Positions 16,893 through 27,582 are shown, numbered from the stretch's first letter. The stretch is DNA of 34,158 nucleotides from Prevotellaceae bacterium (GCA_031262995.1 JAISGR010000182.1:1-34158), one strand, 5' to 3'. The notes: generated by a model not told the origin, from the letters alone. Made by a program: numbers and translations.

Positions 16893-17786
16893 ATGAAATA
16901 CTTAGACCCCAAAGCCGATCTCACCTTCAAAAAAGTGTTTGGCGAACATCCCGCCCTGTTGATAAGCTTCCTGAATGCCTTGTTGCCGATGGATGCTGAC
17001 AGAGAAATAGAAGAGATAGAGTATCTGCCTTTCGAGTTGGTGCCCGACAACCCGCTTCACAAAGATACCATTGTGGACGTGCGTTGCCGTGACAAGTGCG
17101 GACGGCAATTTTTAGTAGAGATGCAAATGATCTGGACGTCCGACTATAAAAAACGTGTGCTTCTCAATGCTGCCAAAGCCTACTCGCGCCAAGCCGATGC
17201 CGGCGATGGTTACAAGCTGATGCAGCCCGTCTATTCGCTCAACCTGATTAATCAGGTGTTCGAGCCTGCCCTGCCCTCCTACTACCACCAGTATCAATTG
17301 AGACACACAGAATACCCCGACCGCATCATCGAAGGCTTGGAGATAATCTTTGTCGAACTGCCCAAGTACAACCCGCTCACCTTCACCGAAAAGAAGATGA
17401 AAGTGCTCTGGCTGCGCTACCTCACGGAGATAAACAACCGGACGGAAGAGGTGCCTGCCGATCTGCTCGAGACCCCGGAGATTAAGGAGGCTGTCGAAAT
17501 CATTCAAAAATCAGCCTTCAACGAAGCCGAGCTATATGCGTATGAACGGTTCTGGGATTACGTCTGGAGAGAACGGACACTCAGGGAAGGTTCCAAAAGA
17601 GAAGGCATCAAGGAAGGACTCGAGATAGGGATGAAAGAAGGCATGAAAGAAGGGATGAAGAAAGGAAAATACGAAGAGAAACAAGAAGTGGTTCTCAAAG
17701 CTGCAGCCCAAGGTATTCCCACAGCAACCATCGCCCTGATCACCGGACTGTCAATAGAAGAGATAGCGCATATATTAGCAGAGTGA
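16893..17786 (+). CDS. Rpn family recombination-promoting nuclease / PD-(D/E)XK putative transposase
   Basis: MKYLDPKADLTFKKVFGEHPALLISFLNALLP...FLVEMQM. C-terminal KEGLEIGMKEGMKEGMKKG repeats are typical. ORF track start 16866 is a TTG; the ATG is at 16893. Confidence 0.88.
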   Translation: MKYLDPKADLTFKKVFGEHPALLISFLNALLPMDADREIEEIEYLPFELVPDNPLHKDTIVDVRCRDKCGRQFLVEMQMIWTSDYKKRVLLNAAKAYSRQADAGDGYKLMQPVYSLNLINQVFEPALPSYYHQYQLRHTEYPDRIIEGLEIIFVELPKYNPLTFTEKKMKVLWLRYLTEINNRTEEVPADLLETPEIKEAVEIIQKSAFNEAELYAYERFWDYVWRERTLREGSKREGIKEGLEIGMKEGMKEGMKKGKYEEKQEVVLKAAAQGIPTATIALITGLSIEEIAHILAE

Positions 17787-17841
17787 GTCTGATTCTATGA
17801 TGCCCAACAAAACTATTCAATCATCTTTTTTAAAATAGTCT

Positions 17842-17955
17842 TATCGGATTATTTCCTATTGTTATCAGATTATTTCCTATTGTTATTGGTGTGATTTCCT
17901 ATTGGTATTGGTGTGATTTCCTATTGGTATCGGTGTGATTTCCCATTGGTATTCC
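17842..17955. repeat. Locus C: five tandem 21-22 bp units TATTGGTGTGATTTCCTATTGG plus partial
   Basis: Units 17842-17862, 17863-17883, 17884-17905, 17906-17927 and 17928-17949. The array ends at the fabG stop (17956). Confidence 0.93.
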
Positions 17956-18684
17956 TCATGTATATAATCCTCCGTTGATGGATATCACCTCGCCCGTGAT
18001 GTAGGCTGCTTCGTCGGAAGCCAGGAAGTGCACCAGTGCTGCCACCTCTTCGGCTTTTCCGAAGCGTCCCATGGGTACCAGCTTCTTCAGCGACGCCTCG
18101 TCGAGATCTTTGGTCATGTCGGTGGTGATGAAGCCCGGCGCCACGGCGTTGACGGTCACCTTGCGGGAAGCAACTTCCTGTGCCAGCGCCTTGGTGGCGC
18201 CGATGAGTGCGGCTTTGGCTGCCGAGTAGTTGGTTTGTCCGGGCAATCCCTTGATGCCCGACAGGGATGTCATGTTGATGATTCGTCCCCGGCGGTTTGC
18301 CATCATATTCTTCAGCAGGCGGCGGGTGATGTAGAAGAAGCCGTTCAGCGTGGTGTTGAGCACGTCGTGCCACTGTTCGTTCTGCATGAAGACAAGCAGG
18401 TTATCGCGGCGGATACCGGCATTGTTCACCAGCACGGAGATATAATCGTCGGGGTGGCTGTTCTCCCACATCTCGAGGGCATGTTCGATGGAAACGGGGT
18501 CGGTGGTGTCGAAGGAGAGCAGTTCGGCTGTGCCTCCCTGCTCGCGGATCATTCGAAGGGTCTCTTCGGCAGCCTCACGGTTGGACAGGTAGTTGATGAT
18601 GACAGGCAGTCCGTCCTGTGCTAGCCTACAGGAGATGGCGCGTCCCAATCCGCGGGAGCCTCCGGTTACAAGTGCATAATCCAT
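17956..18684 (-). CDS. fabG: 3-oxoacyl-ACP reductase (SDR family)
   Basis: MDYALVTGGSRGLGRAIS, NNAG, SAAKAALIGATKALAQE and ITGEVISINGG. Start at 18684 supported by the upstream -7 box. Confidence 0.92.
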   Translation of the reverse strand: MDYALVTGGSRGLGRAISCRLAQDGLPVIINYLSNREAAEETLRMIREQGGTAELLSFDTTDPVSIEHALEMWENSHPDDYISVLVNNAGIRRDNLLVFMQNEQWHDVLNTTLNGFFYITRRLLKNMMANRRGRIINMTSLSGIKGLPGQTNYSAAKAALIGATKALAQEVASRKVTVNAVAPGFITTDMTKDLDEASLKKLVPMGRFGKAEEVAALVHFLASDEAAYITGEVISINGGLYT

Positions 18685-18751
18685 ATTTTTCTTACAAATA
18701 CATTTTTGGGTAAACCCTGCATTAAAGGAGGGCAAGTATTGATTGCGGGCG

Positions 18752-18759
18752 CAAAGATA
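18752..18759 (-). promoter_or_regulatory. Putative -7 box TATCTTTG for fabG
   Basis: Plus strand CAAAGATA, ~68 nt upstream of the start. Confidence 0.5.
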
Positions 18760-19006
18760 ATCATTTTTGAAATACTCCTCAGGGATGCTCTCTTTTTCTA
18801 CCCTGTCGACCGTTAGGAGTGGCTGTCTCGCTATGAAAAATCTCTTTTTCATACCATTATTATATGATAGGGTGATTCAATCGCAGTGGCAGAAGTAGCT
18901 CAAGCAGCATTGCCGAATGCGCTTTTTTTGATAGAAAAGGGGTAAGAATTGATATTCATTACGGGGCTTATTTCGTCATATTACAAAAAAAACCGATATT
19001 TGCGCC

Positions 19007-19660
19007 ATGATTCACATTGAAACCATGTTCAGCATCTTGTGGAAGGGAATTATTATCGGGGTAGTGGTGTCGGCGCCGCTGGGACCTGTCGGTATACTGT
19101 GCATCCAGCGTACGCTTAACAAAGGGCGCTGGTATGGGTTTGTCACCGGTCTGGGTGCTTCACTGAGCGACATCGCCTATGCCCTGCTTACGGGCTACGG
19201 CATGAGTTTCGTTTTCGACTATGTAAACAAGAATATATTCTTGCTGCAACTGCTGGGCAGCATCATGCTGCTGGCATTCGGTATATACACCTTTCGCAGC
19301 AATCCGGTGCGCTCCATCCGTCCGGTCTCGCCCACCAAGGGAACCTATCTGCACAACTTCGTCACCGCCTTTGCCGTCACCCTCTCCAATCCGCTGATCA
19401 TCTTCCTTTTCATCGGTCTGTTTGCCCGGTTCGCGTTTATCAGCGAAGGGGTGTTGCTCTCCGAAGCGGTGCTGGGTTACGTATCCATTGCGTTGGGCGC
19501 CCTGCTGTGGTGGTTTGGCATCACCTTTTTTGTGAATAAGGTGCGCACGCAGTTCAATCTGCGCGGCATCTGGATACTGAACCGAATCATCGGCAGCATC
19601 GTCATCGTGGTATCGGTGTTGGGATTCATCTTCACGCTGATGGGCGAATCACTCTACTGA
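19007..19660 (+). CDS. LysE/RhtB family translocator
   Basis: APLGPVGILCIQRTLNKGRWYGFVTGLGASLSDIAYAL. Alternative start ATG at 19025. Confidence 0.88.
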   Translation: MIHIETMFSILWKGIIIGVVVSAPLGPVGILCIQRTLNKGRWYGFVTGLGASLSDIAYALLTGYGMSFVFDYVNKNIFLLQLLGSIMLLAFGIYTFRSNPVRSIRPVSPTKGTYLHNFVTAFAVTLSNPLIIFLFIGLFARFAFISEGVLLSEAVLGYVSIALGALLWWFGITFFVNKVRTQFNLRGIWILNRIIGSIVIVVSVLGFIFTLMGESLY

Positions 19661-19689
19661 CAAAATAACGAATAAATCAATCACTGAAC

Positions 19690-20550
19690 ATGAGAATCTT
19701 ACTGACAGGAGCCAACGGACAGCTTGGCAACGAGATGCGCGTATTGGCTCAGGCACACCCGCAGCACACCTATTATTATACGGATGTGCAGGAGTTGGAC
19801 ATCTGCGACGAGAAAGCCGTCAACCACTTCGTCGCCACCCGTCAGGTGGAGCTGATAGTGAACTGCGCCGCCTATACCGCCGTCGACAAAGCCGAAGACA
19901 ACCCCTCGCTCTGCCGGCTGCTGAATGCCGATGCACCGGGCATCCTCGCACGTGCTGCCCAGGCAGTGGGCGCCGCGCTGATACACATCTCTACCGATTA
20001 TGTGTTCGACGGCACTGCCCACCTGCCCTATACGGAGGAGCAGCCCACCTGCCCTAATTCCGTGTACGGCGTCACCAAGCGTGCCGGCGAGCAGGCAGTG
20101 ATGCAACACTGCACCCGCGCCCTGATTATCCGCACCGCCTGGCTCTACTCGGGCTACGGCAACAACTTCGTGAAGACCATGATTCGGCTGGGACGCGAAC
20201 GCGACACGCTGGGCGTGGTGTTCGACCAAATCGGCACACCCACTTATGCCGCCGATCTGGCAAACGCCATCTACGCCGCCATCGACCAAGGCGTCGTGCC
20301 GGGCATCTATCACTTCAGCAACGAAGGCGTCTGCTCGTGGTACGACTTCACACTTGCCATTCATCGCCTGGCAGGCATCACCAATTGCCGCGTGAGACCG
20401 CTGCACACCGATGAATACCCTGCCAAAGCTCCCCGTCCCGCCTATTCGGTGCTGGACAAAACAAAAATAAAGCAGACCTTCGGCATCGAAATCCCTCACT
20501 GGGAAGCATCCTTAGCGGTCTGCGTAGCCAAATTATTATCAGAAGAATGA
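19690..20550 (+). CDS. rfbD: dTDP-4-dehydrorhamnose reductase
   Basis: [39 protein letters not shown] and YGVTKRAGE. Confidence 0.92.
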   Translation: MRILLTGANGQLGNEMRVLAQAHPQHTYYYTDVQELDICDEKAVNHFVATRQVELIVNCAAYTAVDKAEDNPSLCRLLNADAPGILARAAQAVGAALIHISTDYVFDGTAHLPYTEEQPTCPNSVYGVTKRAGEQAVMQHCTRALIIRTAWLYSGYGNNFVKTMIRLGRERDTLGVVFDQIGTPTYAADLANAIYAAIDQGVVPGIYHFSNEGVCSWYDFTLAIHRLAGITNCRVRPLHTDEYPAKAPRPAYSVLDKTKIKQTFGIEIPHWEASLAVCVAKLLSEE

Positions 20551-22118
20551 GTCACATCGAAATAGAAAGACGAAGAACCTTCGCCATCATTGCACATCCC
20601 GATGCGGGTAAGACATCGCTCACCGAGAAGCTGCTGCTCTTCGGCGGACAGATACAGGTGGCAGGCGCCGTCAAGAGCAACAAAATCAGGAAAACCGCCA
20701 CATCCGACTGGATGGACATCGAGAAACAGCGCGGCATATCGGTCACCACCTCGGTGATGGAGTTCGACTATCACGACTACAAGATAAACATCCTCGACAC
20801 CCCCGGTCACCAGGACTTTGCCGAGGATACTTACCGCACGCTGACTGCCGTGGACAGTGTGATCATCGTGGTGGACGGCGCCAAAGGCGTGGAGACACAA
20901 ACCCGCAAGCTGATGGAGGTGTGCCGCATGCGTAACACGCCGGTTATTATCTTCGTCAACAAGATGGATCGCGAAGGCAAAGACCCCTTCGACCTGCTCG
21001 ACGAGCTGGAAGAAGAGCTGCATATTGCCGTCCGCCCCTTGTCGTGGCCTATCGAGCAGGGCATGCGCTTCAAAGGTGTCTATAACATCTACGAGCAGAA
21101 CCTCAACCTGTTTCAACCCTCCAAGCAGGTAGTGACCGAGAAGGTGGAAGTGGATATTCACTCCGGGCAGTTGGACACACATATCGGCAAGCCGCTGGCA
21201 GACAAGCTGCGCGCCGACCTGGAGCTGCTGGAAGGTGTCTATTCCGCTTTCGACCGGCAAAACTACTTGGACGGCAAGCTGGCGCCCGTCTTCTTCGGTT
21301 CGGCGCTCAATAACTTCGGCGTGCAGGAGCTGCTGGATTGTTTCGTCGAGATAGCCCCCTCCCCTCGCGCGGTACCTGCCATCGAACGCACCGTCAATCC
21401 CGAAGAGCCGAAGTTCACCGGCTTCGTGTTCAAGATCACTGCCAACATCGACCCCAACCACCGCTCGTGCATCGCCTTCTGCAAAGTCTGTTCGGGCAAA
21501 TTCGTGCGCAACGCTCCCTATCTGCACGTGCGGCAGGGCAGAACCATGCGCTTCTCGTCGCCCACGCAGTTCATGGCGCAACGCAAAACCACCATCGACG
21601 AGGCATGGGCGGGCGACATCATCGGACTGCCCGACAACGGCACCTTCAAGATTGGCGATACGCTGACCGAAGGCGAGGTGTTGCACTTCCGCGGACTGCC
21701 CAGTTTCTCACCCGAGATGTTCAAGTACATCGAGAACGCCGATCCCATGCGGCAGAAACAGCTCTCCAAAGGCATCGACCAGCTGATGGATGAGGGCGTG
21801 GCACAACTCTTCGTCAATCAGTTCAACGGGCGGAAAATCATCGGTACCGTGGGGCAGCTGCAATTCGAAGTCATCCAGTATCGCCTGCTCAACGAATACA
21901 ATGCATCCTGCCGCTGGGAGCCGCTTCACTTGTACAAAGCGTGCTGGATAGAGAGCGACGATGCCCCCGAATTGGACGCGTTCAAAAAACGCAAGTTTCA
22001 GTATCTGGCAAAAGACCGCGACGGACGCGATGTGTTCCTTGCCGACAGCGCCTACGTGCTGCAAATGGCACAGACCGACTTCAAACACATCCGATTCCAC
22101 TTTACCAGTGAGTATTAG
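20547..22118 (+). CDS. prfC: Peptide chain release factor 3
   Basis: GTPase motifs [21 protein letters not shown] and NKMD; 523 aa RF3 architecture. ATGA overlap with rfbD. Confidence 0.95.
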   Translation: MSHIEIERRRTFAIIAHPDAGKTSLTEKLLLFGGQIQVAGAVKSNKIRKTATSDWMDIEKQRGISVTTSVMEFDYHDYKINILDTPGHQDFAEDTYRTLTAVDSVIIVVDGAKGVETQTRKLMEVCRMRNTPVIIFVNKMDREGKDPFDLLDELEEELHIAVRPLSWPIEQGMRFKGVYNIYEQNLNLFQPSKQVVTEKVEVDIHSGQLDTHIGKPLADKLRADLELLEGVYSAFDRQNYLDGKLAPVFFGSALNNFGVQELLDCFVEIAPSPRAVPAIERTVNPEEPKFTGFVFKITANIDPNHRSCIAFCKVCSGKFVRNAPYLHVRQGRTMRFSSPTQFMAQRKTTIDEAWAGDIIGLPDNGTFKIGDTLTEGEVLHFRGLPSFSPEMFKYIENADPMRQKQLSKGIDQLMDEGVAQLFVNQFNGRKIIGTVGQLQFEVIQYRLLNEYNASCRWEPLHLYKACWIESDDAPELDAFKKRKFQYLAKDRDGRDVFLADSAYVLQMAQTDFKHIRFHFTSEY

Positions 22119-22216
22119 GCATATCGCCGGCAAGGTTTTGCCGAGCGCTGCGGATGCCAAAAATAGATATAGCAAATAAATAAAAGGATAAATCAATAAA
22201 AAAAGTTGCCATAAAC

Positions 22217-22247
22217 TTGCATAACTTATCTAAAGCAACTATTTTTG
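22217..22247 (+). promoter_or_regulatory. Putative Bacteroidales promoter: TTGC ... TATTTTTG
   Basis: -33-like TTGC at 22217, 19-nt spacer, exact -7 TATTTTTG at 22240-22247, ~60 nt before the ATG at 22309. Confidence 0.6.
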
Positions 22248-22308
22248 CGCACATTAGACGGAGGAACCCAAGAGAGACTCCGTCGCTCAATACCCCAAAA
22301 GAAGTCGG

Positions 22309-23247
22309 ATGAAGACAATATTAGTAAGCGGAGGTGCCGGCTTTATAGGCTCACACCTATGCACGAGACTGATAAGTGAAGGACACTACGTCATCTGTTT
22401 GGATAACTTATTCACCGGTACACGAATGAACATCATGCACCTGAAGGGTCATCCAAACTTTGAGTTTGTGCACCATGACATCGAACTGCCCTATCACAGG
22501 GAAGGCTTAGATGAGATATACAACTTGGCATGTCCGGCATCCCCCGTACATTACCAGTTTGATGCCATCAAAACCATTAAAACATCGGTAGTGGGATGTA
22601 TCAATATGCTGGGACTTGCCAAACGGACAGGCGCCAAGATCATGCAGGCATCGACCAGTGAAATATACGGCGACCCTACCGTGCATCCGCAAGTAGAATC
22701 CTACTGGGGCAACGTCAATCCGATAGGCATCCGTTCCTGTTACGACGAAGGCAAACGATGTGCCGAAACACTCTTCATGGACTACCATCGCCAAAACCAT
22801 ATCCGCATAAAAATCATACGCATCTTCAATACATACGGTCCGCGCATGCTGCCCGATGACGGACGCGTAGTATCAAACTTCGTGGTGCAAGCCTTGCAGA
22901 ACCGCAACATCACCATCTACGGAACGGGCGAACAGACACGTAGCTTTCAATACATCGACGACCTGATAGAGGGCATGATACGGATGATGGATTCGGAAGA
23001 CACGTTCATCGGCCCGGTGAACATCGGCAATCCGCACGAGTTCACCATCCGCGAACTGGCAGAGAAAGTCATCGCCGTGAGCGGATCGAAATCCAAAATC
23101 GTGTTCGAACCCCTTCCGCACGATGACCCCAAGCAACGGAAACCCGACATCACCCTTGCCAAGGAGAAGTTGCACTGGGAGCCGACCATCGAACTGGACG
23201 AAGGGCTGCATCGCATGCTGGATTACTTCAATGATTATCGCATCTGA
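22309..23247 (+). CDS. NAD-dependent epimerase, UDP-glucuronate decarboxylase-like
   Basis: [58 protein letters not shown]. Confidence 0.9.
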   Translation: MKTILVSGGAGFIGSHLCTRLISEGHYVICLDNLFTGTRMNIMHLKGHPNFEFVHHDIELPYHREGLDEIYNLACPASPVHYQFDAIKTIKTSVVGCINMLGLAKRTGAKIMQASTSEIYGDPTVHPQVESYWGNVNPIGIRSCYDEGKRCAETLFMDYHRQNHIRIKIIRIFNTYGPRMLPDDGRVVSNFVVQALQNRNITIYGTGEQTRSFQYIDDLIEGMIRMMDSEDTFIGPVNIGNPHEFTIRELAEKVIAVSGSKSKIVFEPLPHDDPKQRKPDITLAKEKLHWEPTIELDEGLHRMLDYFNDYRI

Positions 23248-23297
23248 GAAACAGAGACCAATAAGTATAGTGTTATAACGGGAAAAATAATAGAATC

Positions 23298-24431
23298 ATG
23301 AATATGGAAATTAATCCTTCAGAGTATAAGATACTCATCGTTGACGACGTAATGTCCAACGTATTATTATTGAAGGTGTTACTAACCAACGAGAAATTTG
23401 GCATTGCCACTGCAACCAATGGTCAACAGGCTTTGGACTACATTGCCAATGCGCCGGTAAAACCCGACTTGATACTGCTGGACGTAATGATGCCCGGGTT
23501 GAGCGGATTTGAAGTGGCTGAAAAGCTGAAAGCCAATGCCGATACGGCAGAGATTCCCATCATCTTCCTGACAGCGCTCAACAGTACCACAGACATTGTG
23601 AAGGGATTTCAATCGGGAGCGAACGACTTCATCTCCAAACCCTTCAATAAGGAGGAGCTGATCATCCGGGTTACGCACCAAATCTCACTGGTAGCTGCCA
23701 AGCGCATCATCGTGAACAAAACCGTGGAACTGCAACGCACCATCTCCGGACGCGACAAGCTCTACTCGGTCATCGCACACGACCTGCGCTCCCCCATGGG
23801 AAGCATCAAGATGGTACTCAACATGCTCATCCTGAATCTGCCCCCCGAAAAAATCGGCGCGGAGATGCACGAGCTGCTCACCATGGCGAATCAAACCACC
23901 GAAGATGTGTTTGCCCTGCTGGACAACCTGCTGAAGTGGACAAAGAGCCAGATAGGCAAGCTGAACACCGTATATCAGGACATCGACGTGGTAGAAACCG
24001 TGGACAGCGTGATAGATATGTTCAATATCGTAGCCGGACTGAAGAAAATTGCCATACGCGTGGATAAACCCGGCAAGCTGCCGGCATCTGCCGATGTGGA
24101 TATGCTCAAGACCGTGGCACGCAACCTGCTGAGCAACGCCATCAAGTTCAGCAACGAAGGAACGGACATCAATGTCAAGATGGAAGAGAAAGACGGCATG
24201 GCTGTAGTCAGCGTACAAGACCACGGATGCGGCATCAGCGAAGAAGGACAGAAGAAACTGCTGCACACCGACACGCACTTCAGCACCTTCGGCACCAACA
24301 ACGAAGAAGGTTCCGGATTGGGATTGCTGCTCTGCCAGGACTTCGCCGCACGCAACGGCGGCAAGCTGTGGTTCACCTCTGCGGAAGGCGAAGGCTCCAC
24401 GTTCTACTTCTCCGTACCGCTAAAGAAATAA
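23298..24431 (+). CDS. Response regulator-histidine kinase hybrid (REC-HisKA-HATPase_c)
   Basis: ILIVDDVMSN...DLILLDVMMPGLSG; HDLRSPMGSIKM; NLLSNAIKFSNEG; DHGCGIS; GSGLGLLL. Confidence 0.93.
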   Translation: MNMEINPSEYKILIVDDVMSNVLLLKVLLTNEKFGIATATNGQQALDYIANAPVKPDLILLDVMMPGLSGFEVAEKLKANADTAEIPIIFLTALNSTTDIVKGFQSGANDFISKPFNKEELIIRVTHQISLVAAKRIIVNKTVELQRTISGRDKLYSVIAHDLRSPMGSIKMVLNMLILNLPPEKIGAEMHELLTMANQTTEDVFALLDNLLKWTKSQIGKLNTVYQDIDVVETVDSVIDMFNIVAGLKKIAIRVDKPGKLPASADVDMLKTVARNLLSNAIKFSNEGTDINVKMEEKDGMAVVSVQDHGCGISEEGQKKLLHTDTHFSTFGTNNEEGSGLGLLLCQDFAARNGGKLWFTSAEGEGSTFYFSVPLKK

Positions 24432-24454
24432 AGGTTTTATAAAGGATTAATAAA

Positions 24455-24513
24455 ACGTAGATTGGGCGGATTTGCACAGATTAATTTCTGTGCTTATCCG
24501 CCCAATCTGCGTT
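24455..24513. terminator. Long hairpin 3' of the hybrid kinase gene, candidate terminator
   Basis: ACGTAGATTGGGCGGAT-tt-GCACAG-attaattt-CTGTGC-tt-ATCCGCCCAATCTGCGT. Confidence 0.6.
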
Positions 24514-24539
24514 ATCTGTGTGCCGTGATTTTATGGGGG

Positions 24540-24637
24540 GCTTCCTTTCCCGAGTCATTGGAAAGCCTTTCCAATGACTCGGGATAAGCTTTTCCAATGA
24601 CTCGGGAAAGGCTTTCCAATGACTCGGGAAAGGAAGC
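24540..24637. repeat. Locus D: three tandem 22-23 bp units CCAATGACTCGGGAAAGGCTTT closed by an inverted copy; 28-bp perfect inverted repeat
   Basis: Direct units at 24571, 24594 and 24616. Left arm 24540-24567 is the exact reverse complement of 24610-24637. Confidence 0.95.
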
Positions 24638-24658
24638 TTGTTGTGACGATGGGGTTTT

Positions 24659-25330
24659 TCAGCTTCGGCGTGCTTCCGCAATGTCTCCCAGCGCTTCCTC
24701 GCACTTGGCTGAGATAATGACGAAATCGCCCGATTCGATAACCTCCTTGGGGAAGAGCTTCGACCCCATGCCTACGCAGTACACGCCGGCTTTTATCCAC
24801 GAAGTGAGGTTCTCTTTCGTCGGTTCCACGCCTCCGGTAACCATCAGCTTCGACCACGGCATGGGAGCCAGCATCCCTTTCACCAGCTTGGTACCCAGCA
24901 CATCGCCGGGGAACAGCTTGCAAACGTCGCATCCTGCTTCCTGAGCGGTGCCCACCTCGCTCACCGAACCGCAGCCGGGGATATAGGGAATCAGGCGGCG
25001 GTTGCACACTCTGGCTATCTCGGGATTGTACAACGGACCTACCACAAAGTTGGCGCCCAACTGGATATAGAGCGCTGCCGTACCCGGATCGACCACCGTA
25101 CCTACTCCCATTGCCATCTCGGGGCACTCCTTGGCGGCGAACTTCACCACTTCGGCAAACACCTCGTGTGCAAAATCGCCCCGATTGGTAAACTCAAACG
25201 CGCGAACACCGCCTTCGTAACAGGCTTTGACCACCTCTTTGGCCATCGTCGCGTCTTTGTGGTAGAACACCGGCACCATGCCGGTGTCTGCCATCTTGCT
25301 CATTACTGCTATTTTATCAAATTTAGCCAT
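24659..25330 (-). CDS. kdgA: Bifunctional 4-hydroxy-2-oxoglutarate/KDPG aldolase
   Basis: [56 protein letters not shown]. Confidence 0.9.
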   Translation of the reverse strand: MAKFDKIAVMSKMADTGMVPVFYHKDATMAKEVVKACYEGGVRAFEFTNRGDFAHEVFAEVVKFAAKECPEMAMGVGTVVDPGTAALYIQLGANFVVGPLYNPEIARVCNRRLIPYIPGCGSVSEVGTAQEAGCDVCKLFPGDVLGTKLVKGMLAPMPWSKLMVTGGVEPTKENLTSWIKAGVYCVGMGSKLFPKEVIESGDFVIISAKCEEALGDIAEARRS

Positions 25331-25352
25331 CTTTCGAATTGTAAATAAAGAG

Positions 25353-26378
25353 TTATCGTTGTACCCGACCGCTGGCGTCCCCGCCTGCCAAAGCCTCCAC
25401 CTCATCGGCAGCCACCAGGTTGAAGTCGCCGTTAACGGTGTGCTTCAGCGCCGAAGCGGCAACGGCAAATTCGAGCGCTTCTCCCTGATTGGACTTGGTG
25501 AGCAGCCCGTGAATGATACCGCCGGAGAACGCATCGCCTCCACCGACGCGGTCGATGATGGGGTCAATGTCGTAATGCTTCGATTCGTAGAACTCCTCGC
25601 CGTTATAAATCATCGCCTTCCAGCCGTTGTGCGTAGCCGAGTAAGATTCGCGCAAGGTCGACACCACATACCTGAACCCGAACTCCTGTGCCATGGCGCG
25701 GAAGATGCCTTTGTAACCTTCGGCATCGGTCTTTCCGCCTGTCACATCGGCATCGGGTTTAAAGCCGAGGCAAAGTTCGGCATCCTCTTCGTTGCCGATG
25801 CACACATCGACATATTGCATGAGCGGACGCATGACGGATTGTGCTTTCTCTTTCGTCCATAGCTTCTTGCGGAAGTTCAAGTCGACCGACACCGTGACGC
25901 CGTGACGCTTGGCAGCCTCACAGGCAAGTCGCGTCAGTTCGGCAGCCCTGTCGGAGATGGCAGGTGTGATGCCCGACCAGTGGAACCAGTCGGCACCTTG
26001 CATTATGGCATCGAAGTCGAAGTCGGCAGCCGTCGCTTCGGCAATGGCAGAGTGGGTACGGTCGTAAATAACCTTGCTCGGACGCATGGATGCACCTGTT
26101 TCGAGGTAGTAAATACCCACACGGTCGCCACCGCGGGCAATGTGGTCTGTCTTCACGCCATATTTGCGCAGGGCGTTCACTGCCGATTGCCCGATTTCGT
26201 GCTTCGGCAATTTAGTTACAAAGTAGGCGTCATGCCCGTAGTTGGCACAACTCACCGCCACATTGGCTTCGCCGCCGCCGTACACCACATCGAACGAATC
26301 CGACTGTACGAAGCGGGTGTTGCCCGGTGTAGAGAGCCTTAACATGATCTCCCCCAATGTAACAACTTTCTTTCCCAT
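25353..26378 (-). CDS. kdgK: PfkB-family 2-keto-3-deoxygluconate kinase
   Basis: [51 protein letters not shown]. Confidence 0.9.
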   Translation of the reverse strand: MGKKVVTLGEIMLRLSTPGNTRFVQSDSFDVVYGGGEANVAVSCANYGHDAYFVTKLPKHEIGQSAVNALRKYGVKTDHIARGGDRVGIYYLETGASMRPSKVIYDRTHSAIAEATAADFDFDAIMQGADWFHWSGITPAISDRAAELTRLACEAAKRHGVTVSVDLNFRKKLWTKEKAQSVMRPLMQYVDVCIGNEEDAELCLGFKPDADVTGGKTDAEGYKGIFRAMAQEFGFRYVVSTLRESYSATHNGWKAMIYNGEEFYESKHYDIDPIIDRVGGGDAFSGGIIHGLLTKSNQGEALEFAVAASALKHTVNGDFNLVAADEVEALAGGDASGRVQR

Positions 26379-26452
26379 AATTCTCAGTATTTTAAATTGG
26401 TAATATTTTGAAATTGTTGATTCCACGGCCAGAATGGATTCGTGTACGGGCA

Positions 26453-26498
26453 CAAAGATACTATTATTTTTGTTATTGCAATAATTGATGTATTTTTG
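26453..26498. promoter_or_regulatory. Divergent promoter region of kdgK and the LacI-type regulator gene
   Basis: Minus -7 TATCTTTG (26453-26460). Plus -7 candidates TATTTTTG at 26465-26472 and 26491-26498. Palindrome TTATTGCAATAA at 26473-26484. Confidence 0.55.
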
Positions 26499-26523
26499 CG
26501 TCCAAAATAAACAAGTAAACTCA

Positions 26524-27582
26524 ATGAATACACACGAACGAATACGCATCAAAGACATTGCCCGCATGGCGGAGGTGTCGGTGGGCACCGTGGACAGGGT
26601 GATACATGGACGCAGCGGAGTGTCCGAAGCCAGCCGCAAGCGGGTGGAAGAGATTCTGAAGCAGTTGGACTACCAACCCAACATGTATGCCAGCGCATTG
26701 GCAAGCAACAAAAAGTACAACTTCTTCTGCCTGCTGCCCAGCCATCTGCCCGGCGAATACTGGACAGCGGTAGAGGGCGGTATTCAACATGCGTTAGATA
26801 CTTATACCGACTTCAATATCCATGTACATCTTTCCTATTATGACCCGTACAACTATCAAACGTTTATCGATGCCTCGCACATCATCCTGAACGAACAGCC
26901 CGACGGGGTGTTGCTGGCGCCTACCGTTCCGCAATATACGCTGACGTTTACTTCCGAGCTGGTGCGTCGTGCCATACCATATATATATATGGATTCGAAC
27001 ATTCGCGAACAGCCCGCTCTCTCCTTCTTCGGACAGGATTCGCACCGCAGCGGACACTTTGCCGCCCAGATGATGATCCTGCTGTCGCAGAGGGCTACCC
27101 ATATCGTTATCTTCCGCAAACTCAATCGGGGCATACTGGGTTCCAATCAGCAGGAGCGACGCGAGGTAGGCTTTCGCGCCTACATGCAGCAACACCATCC
27201 GCACTGCCAAATCATGGAGCTGAACCTGCATGCCGAGAACGACGCCGAAGATTCGCGCATGCTCGACGACTTCTTCGCGGCACATCCGTATGTGCACAAC
27301 GGAATCACCTTCAACTCTAAAGCTTATATCGTAGGCGAATACCTGCTCGACCGGCAGCGAACCGACTTCAATCTGGTGGGCTACGACCTGCTGGAACGCA
27401 ATGTACACTGTCTGCGGCAGGGCAGCATCGACTTTCTGATTGCCCAGCAACCCGAATTGCAGGGTTACGATGCGGTAAAGACGTTATGCGACCACCTCAT
27501 CTTCAAGAAAGAGGTACCCGCCGAGCACTTGATGCCGATAGATTTGTTGACACGGGAGAACATTGATTTTTATCGCGGATAG
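26524..27582 (+). CDS. LacI-family transcriptional regulator
   Basis: RIKDIARMAEVSVGTVDRVIHGRSGVSEASRKRVEEIL HTH. ATG at 26524. Confidence 0.92.
   Translation: MNTHERIRIKDIARMAEVSVGTVDRVIHGRSGVSEASRKRVEEILKQLDYQPNMYASALASNKKYNFFCLLPSHLPGEYWTAVEGGIQHALDTYTDFNIHVHLSYYDPYNYQTFIDASHIILNEQPDGVLLAPTVPQYTLTFTSELVRRAIPYIYMDSNIREQPALSFFGQDSHRSGHFAAQMMILLSQRATHIVIFRKLNRGILGSNQQERREVGFRAYMQQHHPHCQIMELNLHAENDAEDSRMLDDFFAAHPYVHNGITFNSKAYIVGEYLLDRQRTDFNLVGYDLLERNVHCLRQGSIDFLIAQQPELQGYDAVKTLCDHLIFKKEVPAEHLMPIDLLTRENIDFYRG

Noticed and set aside
17581-17669. Short 12-bp repeats encoding KEGMKEG
   Set aside because: Common feature of Rpn/PD-(D/E)XK transposase-like C-termini, not a separate repeat element.
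21338-21793. 151-aa plus ORF in prfC
   Set aside because: Out-of-frame within prfC; Arg/His-rich shadow ORF.
24481-24681. 66-aa minus ORF in the locus D repeat region
   Set aside because: Repetitive translation (PSHWKAFPESLEKLIPSHWKGFP) explained by the tandem DNA repeats; no start context.
26974-26991. CCATATATATATATGG palindrome
   Set aside because: Lies inside the LacI-type regulator CDS and encodes a sensible PYIYM; likely chance AT run.
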